Positions 17,760-30,400 of a stretch of DNA of 64,000 bases are shown in pieces (position 1 is the stretch's first letter; each line of letters begins with the position of its first letter). The position numbers and the translations under genes are program-made. The DNA comes from Paraliobacillus salinarum. Its GTDB lineage: Bacteria > Bacillota > Bacilli > Bacillales > Amphibacillaceae. Under the pieces are notes generated by a model that saw nothing but the letters and a program-made list of their open reading frames with translations, was not told the origin of the DNA and made no database searches. The DNA is taken from the NCBI RefSeq assembly GCF_014083865.1, contig NZ_JACEFA010000010.1:1-64000 (forward strand). The letters are read 5' to 3'.

Positions 17760-18878
17760 CTATTGACGTTCTTCCAAAGGAATAAATGATTGAGCAACTG
17801 GACCAACATATTCTGCACGTGGACGAATTAAACGATTATTGTCATACTGTTCTAAAATATGAGCTAGCCACCCAGAAGTACGACTCATTGCAAAGATTGG
17901 TGTGAATAAATCATGAGGAATTTCAAGACAATGATAGACAGATGCGGAATAAAAATCAACATTCGCTGGTAATCCTTTTTTCTCTTTTATATAAGACTCG
18001 ATTTCAACCGACATCTCATACCACTTAGATTGACCTGTCTGGTTCGTAAGTTGTTTCGACATTTCCTTTAAATACTTTGCACGAGGATCACCAGTTCGAT
18101 AAACGCGATGTCCCATCCCCATAATTTTTTCTTTATTATTTAATTTTTCCTTAATATAAGGAATGGCACGGTCTACCTCACCGATTTCTGATAACATTCG
18201 CATTACTTGCTCATTCGCACCACCATGAAGTGGACCTTTCAAGGCTCCAATTGCGGCAGTTACACCCGAATACAGATCGCTTAATGTCGCTACACAGACA
18301 CGCGCTGTAAATGTAGAAGCATTTAATTCATGATCAGCATGGAGAATTAAAGCTTTATTAAAAGCTTCTACCTCTAATTCATTCGCTTCTGACCCCCGAA
18401 GCATATATAGAAAATTGGATGCATAATTTAAATCTTTTCGTGGAGCAATTGGAACTTTACCTTCTCTAATTCTAGCAAATGCAGCAATAATAGTTGAAAT
18501 TCTTGCTTGTAATCGAATTGCCTTACGAATATTTGCATCATGGTCCATATTTTCTACTTCGTCATCATGCAAGCCAAGCATAGAAATCGCTGAACGTAGG
18601 GCAGCCATAGGATGTACATTAGCATAATCATACGTATGTAAATGTTGTATCATTTCATTAGGAATTTCCATATTTGCTATAATTGCATGCTTGAACTTCT
18701 CTAATTCGACTTGTGTCGGAAGCTTTTTATGCCACAATAGATAAACCACTTCTTCAAAACTAGAATACTTGACCAAATCATCAATTTGATAACCAACATA
18801 AGATAATTGATCATCAATAATTGAGCTAATTGATGATTCTGTCGCAATAATACCCTCTAGTCCCTTAGTAGTTGACAT
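17760..18878 (-). CDS. citZ: Citrate synthase II
   Basis: This enzyme condenses oxaloacetate with acetyl-CoA to open the TCA cycle. Active-site segments include LHADHELNASTFTARV, GPLHGGANE, GMGHRVYRTGDPRAK and the C-terminal RPRAEYVGP. The start is placed at the ATG at 18878, 6 bp after AGGAGAGG. It gives 372 residues, the length of B. subtilis CitZ, with the matching N-terminus MSTTKGLEGIIATESS. An upstream in-frame start would leave the ribosome binding site inside the gene. Downstream is icd. Confidence 0.97.
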   Translation of the reverse strand: MSTTKGLEGIIATESSISSIIDDQLSYVGYQIDDLVKYSSFEEVVYLLWHKKLPTQVELEKFKHAIIANMEIPNEMIQHLHTYDYANVHPMAALRSAISMLGLHDDEVENMDHDANIRKAIRLQARISTIIAAFARIREGKVPIAPRKDLNYASNFLYMLRGSEANELEVEAFNKALILHADHELNASTFTARVCVATLSDLYSGVTAAIGALKGPLHGGANEQVMRMLSEIGEVDRAIPYIKEKLNNKEKIMGMGHRVYRTGDPRAKYLKEMSKQLTNQTGQSKWYEMSVEIESYIKEKKGLPANVDFYSASVYHCLEIPHDLFTPIFAMSRTSGWLAHILEQYDNNRLIRPRAEYVGPVAQSFIPLEERQ

Positions 18879-19048
18879 CGCGTTCCTCTCCTTCTCTGTC
18901 ACATTCCGAATTTCTGTTCGTGCGACTTTATGTTTTTTGAATATTCGACCTATTTAAAAGAGTATTTTTATCTAGGTTTAACACTTCTACCAAGAAAATT
19001 GCAGGAAGTATCACCATAACCATCTATTAATTTGTTTTCATGTACTGT

Positions 19049-19513
19049 TTAAGGGATAAAGAAATCAACCATACGCATAACCATGTACGCAATCCCTGCA
19101 CCAATTAATGGCCCTACTGCAACACCTTGGAAAAAAACGACTGCTAAAATTGTTCCCATTACTAACGCTGTAGTTAAATGTGGATCATTTGCCAGCAAAT
19201 CTAGTCCACCTCTAGCCACAATAGCTACAAACATTCCAGCAGCTAATGCAATCCAGCCATAATATGATTTAACACTTGATAAAAGATCACTAAATCCAAT
19301 ATCACCATTGGCTATAGGTACTAAAACAGCAATCGTAATAATCGTTACTCCCCACAACATCCCTTTGTCCTGTATGTAAGGAAATAATTTTTCATCCATT
19401 TTAAACAATTGAATGCCTAACAAAACGTAGACAGCTATCATGATCGATTGGTTCTTACCTATAAAACCTAAAACAAATAAAATTAATAAAAATAATGTTG
19501 ATTGATTAAACAT
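19049..19513 (-). CDS. ytwI: DUF441 family membrane protein YtwI
   Basis: This 154-residue hydrophobic protein has about four membrane helices and the glycine-rich end typical of the DUF441 (YtwI) family. It begins MFNQSTLFLLILFVLGFIGK after a GGAGGCG ribosome binding site. In B. subtilis it sits beside ytvI and upstream of citZ, as here. No function is established. The 170-bp gap before citZ holds no further gene. Confidence 0.88.
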   Translation of the reverse strand: MFNQSTLFLLILFVLGFIGKNQSIMIAVYVLLGIQLFKMDEKLFPYIQDKGMLWGVTIITIAVLVPIANGDIGFSDLLSSVKSYYGWIALAAGMFVAIVARGGLDLLANDPHLTTALVMGTILAVVFFQGVAVGPLIGAGIAYMVMRMVDFFIP

Positions 19514-19623
19514 GCATACGCCTCCAAGCTATCATCAAAACGGCGATTAATTTTTATATTATCACATATTTTGTCCAAATGGAAAATATCTTTATGATAG
19601 ATACTATATTTGGAGCGATTATT

Positions 19624-20742
19624 ATGTATTCACGACATACTGTTCTTCAATTATTACGATTCATACAAGTGATTGGGATTTGCGGTTTGTTATTTTTCGC
19701 TGTATATATCTCGGTCATTTACCTATATCCATTTTTAATTGCATTTTTACTAGCTCTGTTGTTAAGAAAACCGATAAAATTTCTTAAAAAAACATTACCA
19801 GTAACACATGGATTCGCTTGCTTTTTAAGCATTTTTGCTGTTTTTTTACTCCTATTATTTTTAATTACGTTTAGTACCATAGAATCGATTCAAGCTTTTA
19901 AATATTTATCTAAACATATACCAGAGCAGATTCATACGTTATCCAAATTCTTTCAACTACTGTTGGACAACCACCTGATGCCTTTCTACACCAGATTAGC
20001 AAATCAATTTGATGCATTAGAGCAATCACAGCAGCAAGTAATAGCACAACAGTTACAACAATCAATGGAGCAAATAACACAAACAAGCATCAAGTTACTT
20101 GAGACATTATTAAATAATTTAATAACAGGATTACAAGCAATACCAGCTTTTTTGTCCATTTGCATGTTTATACTACTTGGAACTTTTTTTATATGCAAAG
20201 AATGGTACAAGCTACTTGCGTGGCAGCAAACATACACACCTTTATTTTTAAAAGAGGTATTCTCATCAATTAGAGTAGCAGGAAAACAAACGTTCATAGG
20301 ATATTTTAAAGCGCAGTTGATCTTAACTTGCATTTCTACAGTAATCATTTATCTAGGATTGATCGTGATTCGAGTGGATTTTGCTTTAACATTGGCACTG
20401 CTTATCGGTTTAGTAGATTTCATCCCTTATTTAGGTACTGGTTTGTTTTTCATACCATGGATTGGTTATTTATTTTTAACCGGAGAATATTCCCAAACCA
20501 TTCCGTTAGCAACACTATATGGCATAGTAATTATACAGAGACAATTAATAGAACCTAAGTTAATGGCTACACATATTGGTGTAAATCCTTTATTGATCTT
20601 ACTCATAACATTTATTTCATATAGGTTCTTTGGGGTGATCGGAATACTAATCGCACCTTTATTAATCATGTCGTTTCAAGTATTTCATCAATCAGGTTTA
20701 ATAACTTTTATATGGAAATATGTGAAGCACGGACATTTATAA
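19624..20742 (+). CDS. ytvI: Sporulation integral membrane protein YtvI (AI-2E transporter family)
   Basis: This 372-residue membrane protein belongs to the AI-2E/PerM permease superfamily, whose Bacillus member YtvI is linked to sporulation. The topology is as expected: two N-terminal helix pairs, a coiled soluble stretch rich in Gln (about 115-165), and C-terminal helices with the conserved GLVDFIPYLGTGLFFIPW. The start chosen (ATG at 19624 after TTTGGAGCG) gives nearly the same length as B. subtilis YtvI. It is divergent from ytwI and convergent with fxsA, with only 6 bp between the stops. Confidence 0.88.
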   Translation: MYSRHTVLQLLRFIQVIGICGLLFFAVYISVIYLYPFLIAFLLALLLRKPIKFLKKTLPVTHGFACFLSIFAVFLLLLFLITFSTIESIQAFKYLSKHIPEQIHTLSKFFQLLLDNHLMPFYTRLANQFDALEQSQQQVIAQQLQQSMEQITQTSIKLLETLLNNLITGLQAIPAFLSICMFILLGTFFICKEWYKLLAWQQTYTPLFLKEVFSSIRVAGKQTFIGYFKAQLILTCISTVIIYLGLIVIRVDFALTLALLIGLVDFIPYLGTGLFFIPWIGYLFLTGEYSQTIPLATLYGIVIIQRQLIEPKLMATHIGVNPLLILLITFISYRFFGVIGILIAPLLIMSFQVFHQSGLITFIWKYVKHGHL

Positions 20743-20748
20743 AGTACA

Positions 20749-21141
20749 TTATCTTCTAAAAATTGTAATTGTCCCATTGCTTAATAATTTTTTTAAAAGA
20801 TTCTGCAGCATTCGCTTTAATGGTACTCTTGTCACAGGTAGTAATAAGAAAAAACCAAGTGCATCTGTTATAAATCCTGGAGTTAAGAGCACAACGGCAC
20901 CAATTAAAATACAAACACCATCAAATATTTGTTCAGCCGGGAGACGACCTTGATTCATTTCTAGTTGGGCAAGGCGTAACGTCTGTAATCCCTCTCGTTT
21001 TGCTAGGTAAGCTCCAAGCACGCCAGTTAATAAAATGAAAAAGATTACCCACCATGCACCGATCAAATTACCTGCCCAGACAAAAATACCAATTTCCAAG
21101 GCTGGTACGATAAGAATAAGTAGAAATAACCAACGAAACAT
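20749..21141 (-). CDS. fxsA: FxsA family membrane protein
   Basis: This 130-residue protein has three or four membrane helices and is of the FxsA/YtzA family, named for suppression of F-plasmid exclusion of phage T7 in E. coli. Family features include ALEIGIFVWAGNLIGAWW and the glycine-rich ILLTGVLGAYLAKREG near 35-50. The ATG follows AAAGGGAGGAAG. It lies between pyk and ytvI as in B. subtilis. The bacterial role beyond the phage phenotype is unclear. Confidence 0.92.
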   Translation of the reverse strand: MFRWLFLLILIVPALEIGIFVWAGNLIGAWWVIFFILLTGVLGAYLAKREGLQTLRLAQLEMNQGRLPAEQIFDGVCILIGAVVLLTPGFITDALGFFLLLPVTRVPLKRMLQNLLKKLLSNGTITIFRR

Positions 21142-21175
21142 TTTTCTTCCTCCCTTTTTAAGAAGATTGTTAAAA

Positions 21176-21198
21176 GGAGTTGTCTTAATGACAACTCC
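21176..21198 (-). terminator. pfkA-pyk terminator
   Basis: GGAGTTGTC and GACAACTCC form a 9-bp stem with a 5-nt loop, followed by TTTTAACAATC on the minus strand. It lies about 50 bp past the pyk stop, upstream of fxsA. Confidence 0.75.
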
Positions 21199-21248
21199 AA
21201 TTAAAAGATCTAATAGTTAAAATAAATTATTTTTTGTAACTTTTATAC

Positions 21249-23012
21249 TTAAAGGATACTAGCATGTCCTTCGTAGATATCACCTTTTTTAGCATCAATG
21301 GTAATTTCTGATCCATCTTCTAATACGTTCATTGCTTTTTTAACACCTACAATGACAGGAATACCTAGATCTAAACCGACTAAGGCAGCATGAGATGTTA
21401 ATCCGCCTTCTTCTGTGATAATTCCACTAGCTTTTTCTAAAGCAGGCATCATATCTTTATCTGTACCATATGTTACTAAAATGTCACCTTTTGCTACTTT
21501 ATTGTTCGCTTCTTCTGCATTCTTAACTAAAGCGACTTTACCAAAACAACTACCTTTTCCTACACCTTGTCCATCTGTTAATACATCACCAATCACATGT
21601 ATTTTCATTAGGTTAGTTGTACCACTTTCTCCAACTGGAACACCAGCTGTAATAATGACACGATCACCACGTTTGAAATGACCAGTTGATAAACCTCTTT
21701 GGATCGCATGATCTAGCACGTCATCTGTAGAATATGCTAACTGTCCATCAATAGATTGAACACCCCATACAAGTGCAAGACGACGACTAACCTTCTCATC
21801 AAATGTTAACGCAACAATCGGTGCTTCTGGTCGATATTTAGAAATCATACGAGCAGTATGACCACTTACTGTCGGTGTTAAGATTGCATCAACATTTAAA
21901 TTCATTGCAGAGTGATTAACTGATTGACTGATTGCATCTGTGATAGTAATGTCACTATGCTTCGAAAGATTATCTAATATTGTTTTGTGATTAATACCTG
22001 TTTCAGCCTTTGTAGCGATATTGCTCATTGTTTGAACCGCTTCTACAGGGTAATCTCCAGCTGCTGTTTCACCCGATAACATGATTGCATCTGTACCGTC
22101 AAAAATAGCATTGGCCACATCAGAAGCTTCTGCTCTTGTTGGTCTTGGATTACGCTGCATGGAGTCTAGCATTTGCGTTGCAGTAATAACCGGTTTACCT
22201 GCAATGTTACATTTTTGAATCATTTCTTTTTGAACCAATGGTACATCTTCTGGTGGAATTTCAACACCTAAATCACCACGAGCAACCATTAAGCCATCAC
22301 TTACTTGAAGGATTGCATCTAGGTTATCTACACCTTCTTGGTTCTCAATCTTAGGTATAATATTAATAGCAGAACCATTATTCTCATCAAGTAATTCTCT
22401 AATTTCTAGTACATCAGAAGCACGACGTACAAAAGAAGCAGCAATGAAATCTACACCTTGCTCAATACCAAATTTAATATCAGCCGCATCTTTTTCTGTG
22501 ATTCCAGGTAAGTTAACACTTACATTAGGAACGTTAACACCTTTTTTATTTTTTAAAGTTCCTGAGTTTAATGCAATTGTTTTAAGTTCTTTTTTATCAG
22601 TAAGGATTTCTTGCACTTCCAACTCAATTAAGCCATCATCAAGTAAAATTTTTGAACCTGGGTGTACATCATTGATTAATTCTGGATAAGTAACTGCGAA
22701 CTTTTCTGTCGTTCCAAGCACTGTATCGTCCATTGAAATGTTAATGTTATTTCCTTTAACAACTTCAACTTGCCCATCTTTCATTACGCCAGTTCTAATT
22801 TCAGGACCCTTAGTATCTAAAAGAATTGCTACAGTCTTACCCGTTTTCTTTGATGCTTCACGAATATTTTTTATTCTTTGACCATGCTCATCAAAGTCTC
22901 CATGTGAAAAGTTAAGTCTCGCTACGTTCATTCCAGCTTCGATTAATTGAACTAATTTCTCTATTGATTCTGAAGCTGGTCCAATCGTACATACAATTTT
23001 TGTTCTTCTCAT
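21249..23012 (-). CDS. pyk: Pyruvate kinase with C-terminal PEP-utiliser domain
   Basis: This 587-residue glycolytic enzyme transfers phosphate from PEP to ADP. The barrel contains [16 protein letters not shown], the active-site signature [15 protein letters not shown] and [12 protein letters not shown]. The 110-residue C-terminal extension (about 475-587) is a PEP-utilising-enzyme mobile domain with [21 protein letters not shown]. This extension is characteristic of Bacillus and Geobacillus pyruvate kinases. It lies 54 bp after pfkA and is expected to be co-transcribed with it. Confidence 0.97.
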   Translation of the reverse strand: MRRTKIVCTIGPASESIEKLVQLIEAGMNVARLNFSHGDFDEHGQRIKNIREASKKTGKTVAILLDTKGPEIRTGVMKDGQVEVVKGNNINISMDDTVLGTTEKFAVTYPELINDVHPGSKILLDDGLIELEVQEILTDKKELKTIALNSGTLKNKKGVNVPNVSVNLPGITEKDAADIKFGIEQGVDFIAASFVRRASDVLEIRELLDENNGSAINIIPKIENQEGVDNLDAILQVSDGLMVARGDLGVEIPPEDVPLVQKEMIQKCNIAGKPVITATQMLDSMQRNPRPTRAEASDVANAIFDGTDAIMLSGETAAGDYPVEAVQTMSNIATKAETGINHKTILDNLSKHSDITITDAISQSVNHSAMNLNVDAILTPTVSGHTARMISKYRPEAPIVALTFDEKVSRRLALVWGVQSIDGQLAYSTDDVLDHAIQRGLSTGHFKRGDRVIITAGVPVGESGTTNLMKIHVIGDVLTDGQGVGKGSCFGKVALVKNAEEANNKVAKGDILVTYGTDKDMMPALEKASGIITEEGGLTSHAALVGLDLGIPVIVGVKKAMNVLEDGSEITIDAKKGDIYEGHASIL

Positions 23013-23066
23013 TGTGAAATTTCCTCCTTAAGATAGTCAACCTATTAAAACTTATAATGTTATGAA

Positions 23067-24068
<1,002 letters not shown>

Positions 24069-24245
24069 TTACAAAATAAAAAAAGGATTGATTTCATCTA
24101 TGATTATACATGAAAGAGACAATAATCTCACCCTTAAATACGACAAATTGTTGCTTTTTCTATAACATTTTCATCAATTATTCAAAAACTATTTAAAAAT
24201 AATCCCAGTATGTTATTAAAGTACAACAATCATATTAATAAGGAG

Positions 24246-25196
24246 TTATTCATAAAACCCAATTTTTTTGTATTTTTCCCATCTTTGTTCAATTAATTCA
24301 TCTCGATTTATTTCTTTAAGTTCCATTAATGTATCTTTAATATACTGTGCAATTTGCTCTGCTTGATATTGTATATCTTTATGTGCTCCACCTTTAGGTT
24401 CAGGTATTATTTGATCAATAATGCCTAGTTCCTTTAAATCGGATGCAGTAATCTTTAGTGATTCAGCTGCTTTTGATGCAAATTTTGAATCCTTCCAAAG
24501 TATACTTGCCGCTCCCTCAGGGGAAATAACAGAATACGTAGCGTTTTCTAACATGTGAAGTTTATCTGCTACACCAATTGCTAACGCGCCACCACTACCA
24601 CCTTCTCCAATGACAACAGAAATGATCGGTACTTGTAAAGAACCCATTTCCATTAAATTCCTGGCAATTGCTTCACTTTGTCCTCTTTCTTCTGCAGCTT
24701 TGCCTGGATGTGCTCCTTTTGTATCAATAAAAGTAATAATTGGACGGTTAAATTTAGCTGCTAACTTCATCTGTCTTAATGCCTTTCGATAGCCTTCTGG
24801 ATGAGGACTACCAAAATTTCGATAAATATTATCTTTCGTATTTTTTCCTCTTTGATGCCCAATGATCGTTACAGGTATATTACAGAACTTAGCTATACCA
24901 GTCACAATTGATGGATCATCACCATATAGACGATCACCATGTAATTCAACAAAGTCAGTAAAAATCATCTCTATATACTCTAATGTTGTTGGTCTATCTG
25001 CATGTCGTGCAATTTGCACTTTCTCCCATGGACTTAAATTACTGTATATACCAAACTCTAACTTTTCTAATCTTTTTTCTAATGTTTTTATTTCATCAGA
25101 AAGATCCATTTCGCTGTCTTTTGTTAGATTTTTTAATTCATTTATTTTTTCTCTTAGTTCTACAATCGGTTTTTCAAACTCTAATACTTGCTTCAA
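24246..25196 (-). CDS. accA: Acetyl-CoA carboxylase carboxyltransferase subunit alpha
   Basis: This 316-residue subunit joins AccD to transfer the carboxyl group from biotin to acetyl-CoA, the first step of fatty-acid synthesis. The N-terminus is a helical segment ([20 protein letters not shown]). The crotonase-like core follows with oxyanion-hole glycines in [19 protein letters not shown] and [15 protein letters not shown]. Length is typical. Its ATG overlaps the end of accD by 4 bp, indicating translational coupling. Confidence 0.97.
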   Translation of the reverse strand: MKQVLEFEKPIVELREKINELKNLTKDSEMDLSDEIKTLEKRLEKLEFGIYSNLSPWEKVQIARHADRPTTLEYIEMIFTDFVELHGDRLYGDDPSIVTGIAKFCNIPVTIIGHQRGKNTKDNIYRNFGSPHPEGYRKALRQMKLAAKFNRPIITFIDTKGAHPGKAAEERGQSEAIARNLMEMGSLQVPIISVVIGEGGSGGALAIGVADKLHMLENATYSVISPEGAASILWKDSKFASKAAESLKITASDLKELGIIDQIIPEPKGGAHKDIQYQAEQIAQYIKDTLMELKEINRDELIEQRWEKYKKIGFYE

Positions 25197-26056
25197 GCTT
25201 GACCCCCTCCAACCTGATGAAGATTTAACACTACAGATAAACTCTGTTTCAATTCGCTCCTAGGTATTACTTTATCAATCTGACCATGTTCAAGCTGAAA
25301 TTCAGCGGTTTGAAAATCTTTTGGAAGCTTTTCTCTTATTGTTTGTTCAATAATTCTTCTTCCTGCGAAACCTATCAATGCGCCAGGCTCAGCGAAATGA
25401 TAATCACCAATAGATGCAAAACTAGCAGAAACCCCGCCTGTTGTTGGATTGGTCATCACTACAATCATGCATCCGCCTGATCGATTAAAACGTTCAACAG
25501 CAATTGAAGTTTTCGCCATTTGCATTAAGCTAAGCATTCCTTCCTGCATTCTCGCCCCACCTGATGCAGTAAAAATAATAATTGGAATTTGCAACTCTCT
25601 TGCTCGTTCAATTGCTTTTGCTATTTTATCACCTACTACAGACCCCATACTACCCATACGGAATTGAGCATCCATTACAGCAATCGCTGTTTCGTTACCA
25701 TTGATTTTACCTTTCCCGGTAACAACCGCTTCTGCCAGTTCCGTTTTTTCTTTATCCTTAAGAAGTTTTTCTTCATAATTAGGGAAGTTCAATGGATTTT
25801 TTGAAGTCATATGCTGATCCCATTCTTCAAATGTTCCCTCGTCCATTAAACTATCAATACGATCGTGAGCAGGTAATTTATGATGATAACCACATTCCGG
25901 GCAAACATTTAAATGCTTCGACCATTCTCTTATATAAAATATTTTCTGACAACCCTCACATTTTAGCATTAACCCCTGTGGAATTTCTTGTTTTGCCTTT
26001 TCACTTGGAATGGAGGCATATTTTTTCTTTTTCGTAAAAAAGTTTTTTATTAGCAA
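25193..26056 (-). CDS. accD: Acetyl-CoA carboxylase carboxyltransferase subunit beta
   Basis: The partner of AccA carries a four-cysteine zinc ribbon (CEGC...CPECG, about 28-53 of the chosen protein) and a crotonase-like domain with [21 protein letters not shown] and [13 protein letters not shown]. The start is placed at a TTG at 26056, 8 bp after GGGAGG, giving 287 residues and the N-terminus (M)[14 protein letters not shown], which aligns with B. subtilis AccD. An upstream TTG at 26080 would put the Shine-Dalgarno inside the coding region and is rejected. Confidence 0.95.
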   Translation of the reverse strand: MLIKNFFTKKKKYASIPSEKAKQEIPQGLMLKCEGCQKIFYIREWSKHLNVCPECGYHHKLPAHDRIDSLMDEGTFEEWDQHMTSKNPLNFPNYEEKLLKDKEKTELAEAVVTGKGKINGNETAIAVMDAQFRMGSMGSVVGDKIAKAIERARELQIPIIIFTASGGARMQEGMLSLMQMAKTSIAVERFNRSGGCMIVVMTNPTTGGVSASFASIGDYHFAEPGALIGFAGRRIIEQTIREKLPKDFQTAEFQLEHGQIDKVIPRSELKQSLSVVLNLHQVGGGQA

Positions 26057-26126
26057 GGATAATTCCTCCCATCTATACAAGTTAAACTATTACTTTTTAG
26101 TTTATATTTACAAACGATGTGTAGCG

Positions 26127-27305
26127 TTATTTTTTTGCTACACCAGATTGAATTGCTGCTTCAGCAACAGCTTGAGCAACTCTAGAAGAAACTCGCTCAT
26201 CGAACGGATTCGGGATCACATACTCAGGTGTTAAATCTGCCTCCGTAATTAAGGTAGCTATAGCTTTGACTGCTGCCACTTTCATTTCTTCATTAATATC
26301 TGATGCTTGAACATCAAGTGCACCTCTAAATATTCCTGGAAATGCCAAGACATTATTCACTTGGTTCGGATAATCTGAGCGTCCAGTCCCTACAATATAA
26401 GCACCTGCTTCGATAGCATCTTCTGGTTTGATCTCTGGATCTGGATTTGCCATTGCAAACACGATTGGTTTCTCATTCATCGAATGGACCATTTCTTTAG
26501 AAACGAGGTTTGCGAGTGACACACCAATAAACACATCTGCATCTTTCATCGCTTCTGTTAGATCACCTTTTATATTGGATGAATTTGTGTAGGATGCAAT
26601 TTCTTCTTTTATTGCATTCATTCCTTCTGCTCTTCCTTTATAAATGGCACCTTTTGAGTCACACAGAATCATATCCTTCACCCCAAAATGACTTAGCAAC
26701 CTCACAATAGCAACACCTGCGGCTCCAGCTCCATTTACTACTACTCTAATGCTCTCGAAGTCCTTATTGACCAAACGAAGCGCATTATACAAACCAGCAA
26801 CTGTTACAATTGCTGTACCATGTTGATCATCATGAAAAACAGGAATATCTAATTGCTTTTTTAAAGACGCTTCTATGTGAAAGCAATTAGGTGCAGCAAT
26901 ATCTTCTAGATTGATTCCGCCAAAAGTTGGAGCAATTAGTTTTACAGCCTGTATCACTTCATCTACGTTTTGTGTATCAAGACATATAGGAAAAGCATCA
27001 ACATTTCCAAAATCCTTAAACAAAATTGCTTTACCTTCCATTACAGGCAATGCGGCTTGAGGGCCAATATTCCCAAGACCTAGCACCGCTGATCCGTCTG
27101 TAACGACACCAACCATATTTGATTTCATGGTGTACGTATAAGCTAACTGCTTATTTGCAGCAATTTCTTTACATGGCTCTGCTACCCCTGGAGAATATGC
27201 CAGACTTAAATCTTCTTGATTTTTGACACTAACCTTTGATTGAACAGATAATTTCCCTTTTGAATTCTGATGCATTGCCAAAGCTTGATTTTTTAACGTA
27301 GACAT
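26127..27305 (-). CDS. ytsJ: NAD(P)-dependent malic enzyme (YtsJ type)
   Basis: This 392-residue enzyme decarboxylates malate to pyruvate with NAD(P) reduction. The substrate domain has YTYTMKSNMVGVVTDGSAVLG, the metal-binding region PVFHDDQHGTAIV, and a Rossmann segment VVVNGAGAAGVAIVRLL. In B. subtilis YtsJ is the main NADPH-producing malic enzyme and lies between dnaE and accD, as here. An inverted repeat GTGTAGC/GCTACAC (26119-26143) overlaps the stop codon but lacks a T run. Confidence 0.93.
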   Translation of the reverse strand: MSTLKNQALAMHQNSKGKLSVQSKVSVKNQEDLSLAYSPGVAEPCKEIAANKQLAYTYTMKSNMVGVVTDGSAVLGLGNIGPQAALPVMEGKAILFKDFGNVDAFPICLDTQNVDEVIQAVKLIAPTFGGINLEDIAAPNCFHIEASLKKQLDIPVFHDDQHGTAIVTVAGLYNALRLVNKDFESIRVVVNGAGAAGVAIVRLLSHFGVKDMILCDSKGAIYKGRAEGMNAIKEEIASYTNSSNIKGDLTEAMKDADVFIGVSLANLVSKEMVHSMNEKPIVFAMANPDPEIKPEDAIEAGAYIVGTGRSDYPNQVNNVLAFPGIFRGALDVQASDINEEMKVAAVKAIATLITEADLTPEYVIPNPFDERVSSRVAQAVAEAAIQSGVAKK

Positions 27306-27403
27306 ACTTGTGCTCTCCTTTTATATTTGTTATAAAGCACTACTTATACTTTTCTGATTATTACTTCCCAATGCTTATTCATCTTCATACAAATAACTAT
27401 TCC

Positions 27404-27431
27404 ATTATAGCAGATCGAAAAAGCGTGTAAA
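27404..27431 (-). promoter_or_regulatory. SigA promoter of ytsJ
   Basis: The minus strand reads TTTACA (27431-27426), a 16-nt spacer, then TATAAT (27409-27404), about 100 bp before the malic enzyme start. Confidence 0.65.
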
Positions 27432-27454
27432 GCTATAGTAAAATACACTTTTTT

Positions 27455-30400
27455 TCATTCTTTTACTACTACATTTTCTCGACCAAATGTACTATATAAT
27501 GACAGTATACAACTTTTTTCTATAGATAAATCGTATGAAGCTGCTAATTGATATGTTCTCTCTTTCGGAGCATGGTAGATCATTACTTCAGAATTACCCG
27601 GATATTTTTTAGCCATTTCTGCTAAAAGTTTTAATGCTTCAGTTTCTTCCTCAGTATCTACCTTTATATAAATTCTAGTGTTACCAGTCTCTTTCTTTTC
27701 AGTGAAATCAAAAGGTTCCAGCTGAGAGATTAAAACCTGTTCTTTATTATTACGCCACTCCATTTTTCCTAATAATTCAATATACATTTCTTCTTTTAGC
27801 CATTGCCTTACTTGTCGATATTGTTCAGGAAAAAGAACTGCGTCTAATTCATAAGTCTCATCTGAAATAGTCAAAAAAGCCATTTGTTCTCCTTTTTTTG
27901 TTCGGATAATTTTAACAGCTTGTACGATACCTACCATTTTTATATTTCTTTTACCTACATAATCTTTTGCATGACTTAAAATTAAATAGTTTTCTCTATC
28001 TAATTGCTTTCGTTGCATGGAAAGTGGATGATTCGAAACATACACACCAAGTAATTCTTTCTCAGCATTTAATTGCTGTATCATTGTAAAAGGCTCTACT
28101 TTCACATAGTCATCATCTAACTCTAACTCATTTTCAAAAAAAGAAGATTGATCCGCAAATTCATTAAACAGTTCAGCTTGCTCGAGCGCTTGATCGATTG
28201 TAGCTAATAATGAAGCTCGATTATCTAATAATTCATCAAAAGCTCCTACCAAGATAAGAGATTCTAGGACAGCCCGATTCACTACTTTTAAAGAAACACG
28301 CATACAAAAATCAAATAAACTAGTAAATGGTCGTTTTTTACGAACCTGAACAATCTCTTTAACAACCTGATAACCTACCCCTTTTACTGCTGCCAGTCCA
28401 AAACGAATTCCTTGTTTATCCACACTGAATTTCCCAAAGCTTTTGTTAATCGATGGGGGTAATACACTAATATGAAGATTCTTAGCTTCATATAAATACA
28501 ATCTTATTTTTTCTTGATGTCCTGTTACACTGCTTAGAGCTTCTGCGAGAAAATAGTTTGGATAATGTGCTTTTAAATATGCTAATTGATAGGAAATTTT
28601 ACTGTATGCTACTGCATGACTTCGGTTAAATCCATAATTAGAAAAGCGAACGATCCAATCAAATAAACTACGTGCTACGTCATCACTATACCCTTTATTT
28701 CTACATCCTTTTACAAAATCTTGCTCCAAATGCTGCATTTCCTCTTTGTTCTTTTTACTTACAGCTCGACGAAGAAGGTCTGCTTGTCCAAGAGACAATC
28801 CTGCAATTTGATTTGCGATTTGCATAATTTGTTCTTGGTATACTAGTACACCATAAGTTTGTTGTAGAATCGGTTCTAAATCTGGATGTAGATAGTCTAT
28901 TTTCTCTTTACCATGCTTCCGATCAATGTACGTAGCAATAAACTCTTTCGGTCCAGGCCTATACAAGGCATTGACAGCAACAATATCTTCAAATGATTCT
29001 GGTTTCAGCTTTCGAAGTACGTCTTGCATTCCTGAAGATTCTAATTGAAACACACCGTTTGTAAATGCTTGTTGTAATAATGTGAATGTTTTCTCGTCAT
29101 TAAATGGTATGTCTTTTAATTGCATTTGTTTATTTTCAAACATTTGGATCGAGCGAACAATCCGCTCCATCAAAGAAAGGTTTCTAAGGCCCAAGAAATC
29201 AATTTTTAATAGACCTAGAGACTCTACATCATACATAGAAAACTGTGTTAGTTGTATTTCATTCTGTCCTTTTGTTAATGCTACTCGATCCACGAGCGGT
29301 TCTTCACTAATAATTAATCCAGCGGCATGAGTAGATAAGTGCCGTGGCAAACCTTCTAATGTTCTTGCAATCTTGAACAGCTGTTGTAATTTAGGGGACT
29401 CCCTAATATAATTCATTAAGTTATTTGAAGACTTAACACTTTTGACGATTGACTGTGCATCTTGTTTCGGAATTTCATTTAAAATAAATGCGACGTCTTC
29501 AGCAGATATGTCCATTACTTTCGCTAATTCTCTTATAATTGATCGGGTAGCAAATGTTCCAAATGTACCAATTTGCGCGACATGGTCTTGACCATATTTA
29601 TCTTTTACATAAGTAATGACTTCATCTCTTCGGTGATCGGAAAAATCAATATCAATATCCGGCATGGTTACACGCTCAGGATTTAAAAATCGTTCAAAAA
29701 GTAGATCATATTTGATTGGATCTACTTCAGTTATATTTAATAAATATGCAACAATTGAACCTGCAGCAGACCCACGACCTGGTCCAACCATAATGCCATT
29801 ATTTTTTGCGTAGCCTACGAAATCAGAAACAATTAAAAAATAGTCACTAAAATTCATCTGCTCGATTAACGTTAATTCATGCTGGATTCGTTTCTGAACA
29901 GTTTCGGTTTGTTTAGGATACTTTTCTAATGATGCTTGTTCACACAATTCCTTTAACTGATCCGCAGCCGATCTGTTTTCTTTAATAGGAAACTTCGGCA
30001 GCACAGGGTCGTTTAATCTTATTGTCACATTACAGTTATCAACTATATTTTCTGTTTCTTCAACAAGCTCCAACCAATCTGAAAAATCTCTTTTTATTTC
30101 ATCTTCCTGACAAAAAAATTGTCTATTCCCAGTATTCGATTGGTTCTCGGACCATTTTGACCCGTTATCGATTGCTCGTAAACAGGTATATGCTTTATAA
30201 TCCGTTTCATCTAAATAACATACATCATGAATAGCGACTGCTCGATTTGGCAATGCCTGCATCAGTTCCTTTAAAAAGGAGAATTGTTTTCGTTCACCTT
30301 TTTGAATACCTATATGTACATTGATTCCTAATGTATTGTTCCAGTGATTAATATATAATGTCGATGCATGATAATCTTCTGTTTCTAACGATTCAGCTAG

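Noticed and set aside
18903-19048. CcpC-type operator upstream of citZ
   Set aside because: Only loose ATAA-like fragments are present; no convincing dyad was found.
21249-23012. C-terminal extension of pyruvate kinase as a fusion event
   Set aside because: The extra PEP-utiliser-like domain is standard in Bacillus-type pyruvate kinases.
26119-26143. Terminator of the malic enzyme gene
   Set aside because: The GTGTAGC/GCTACAC repeat overlaps the stop codon and has no T run after it.
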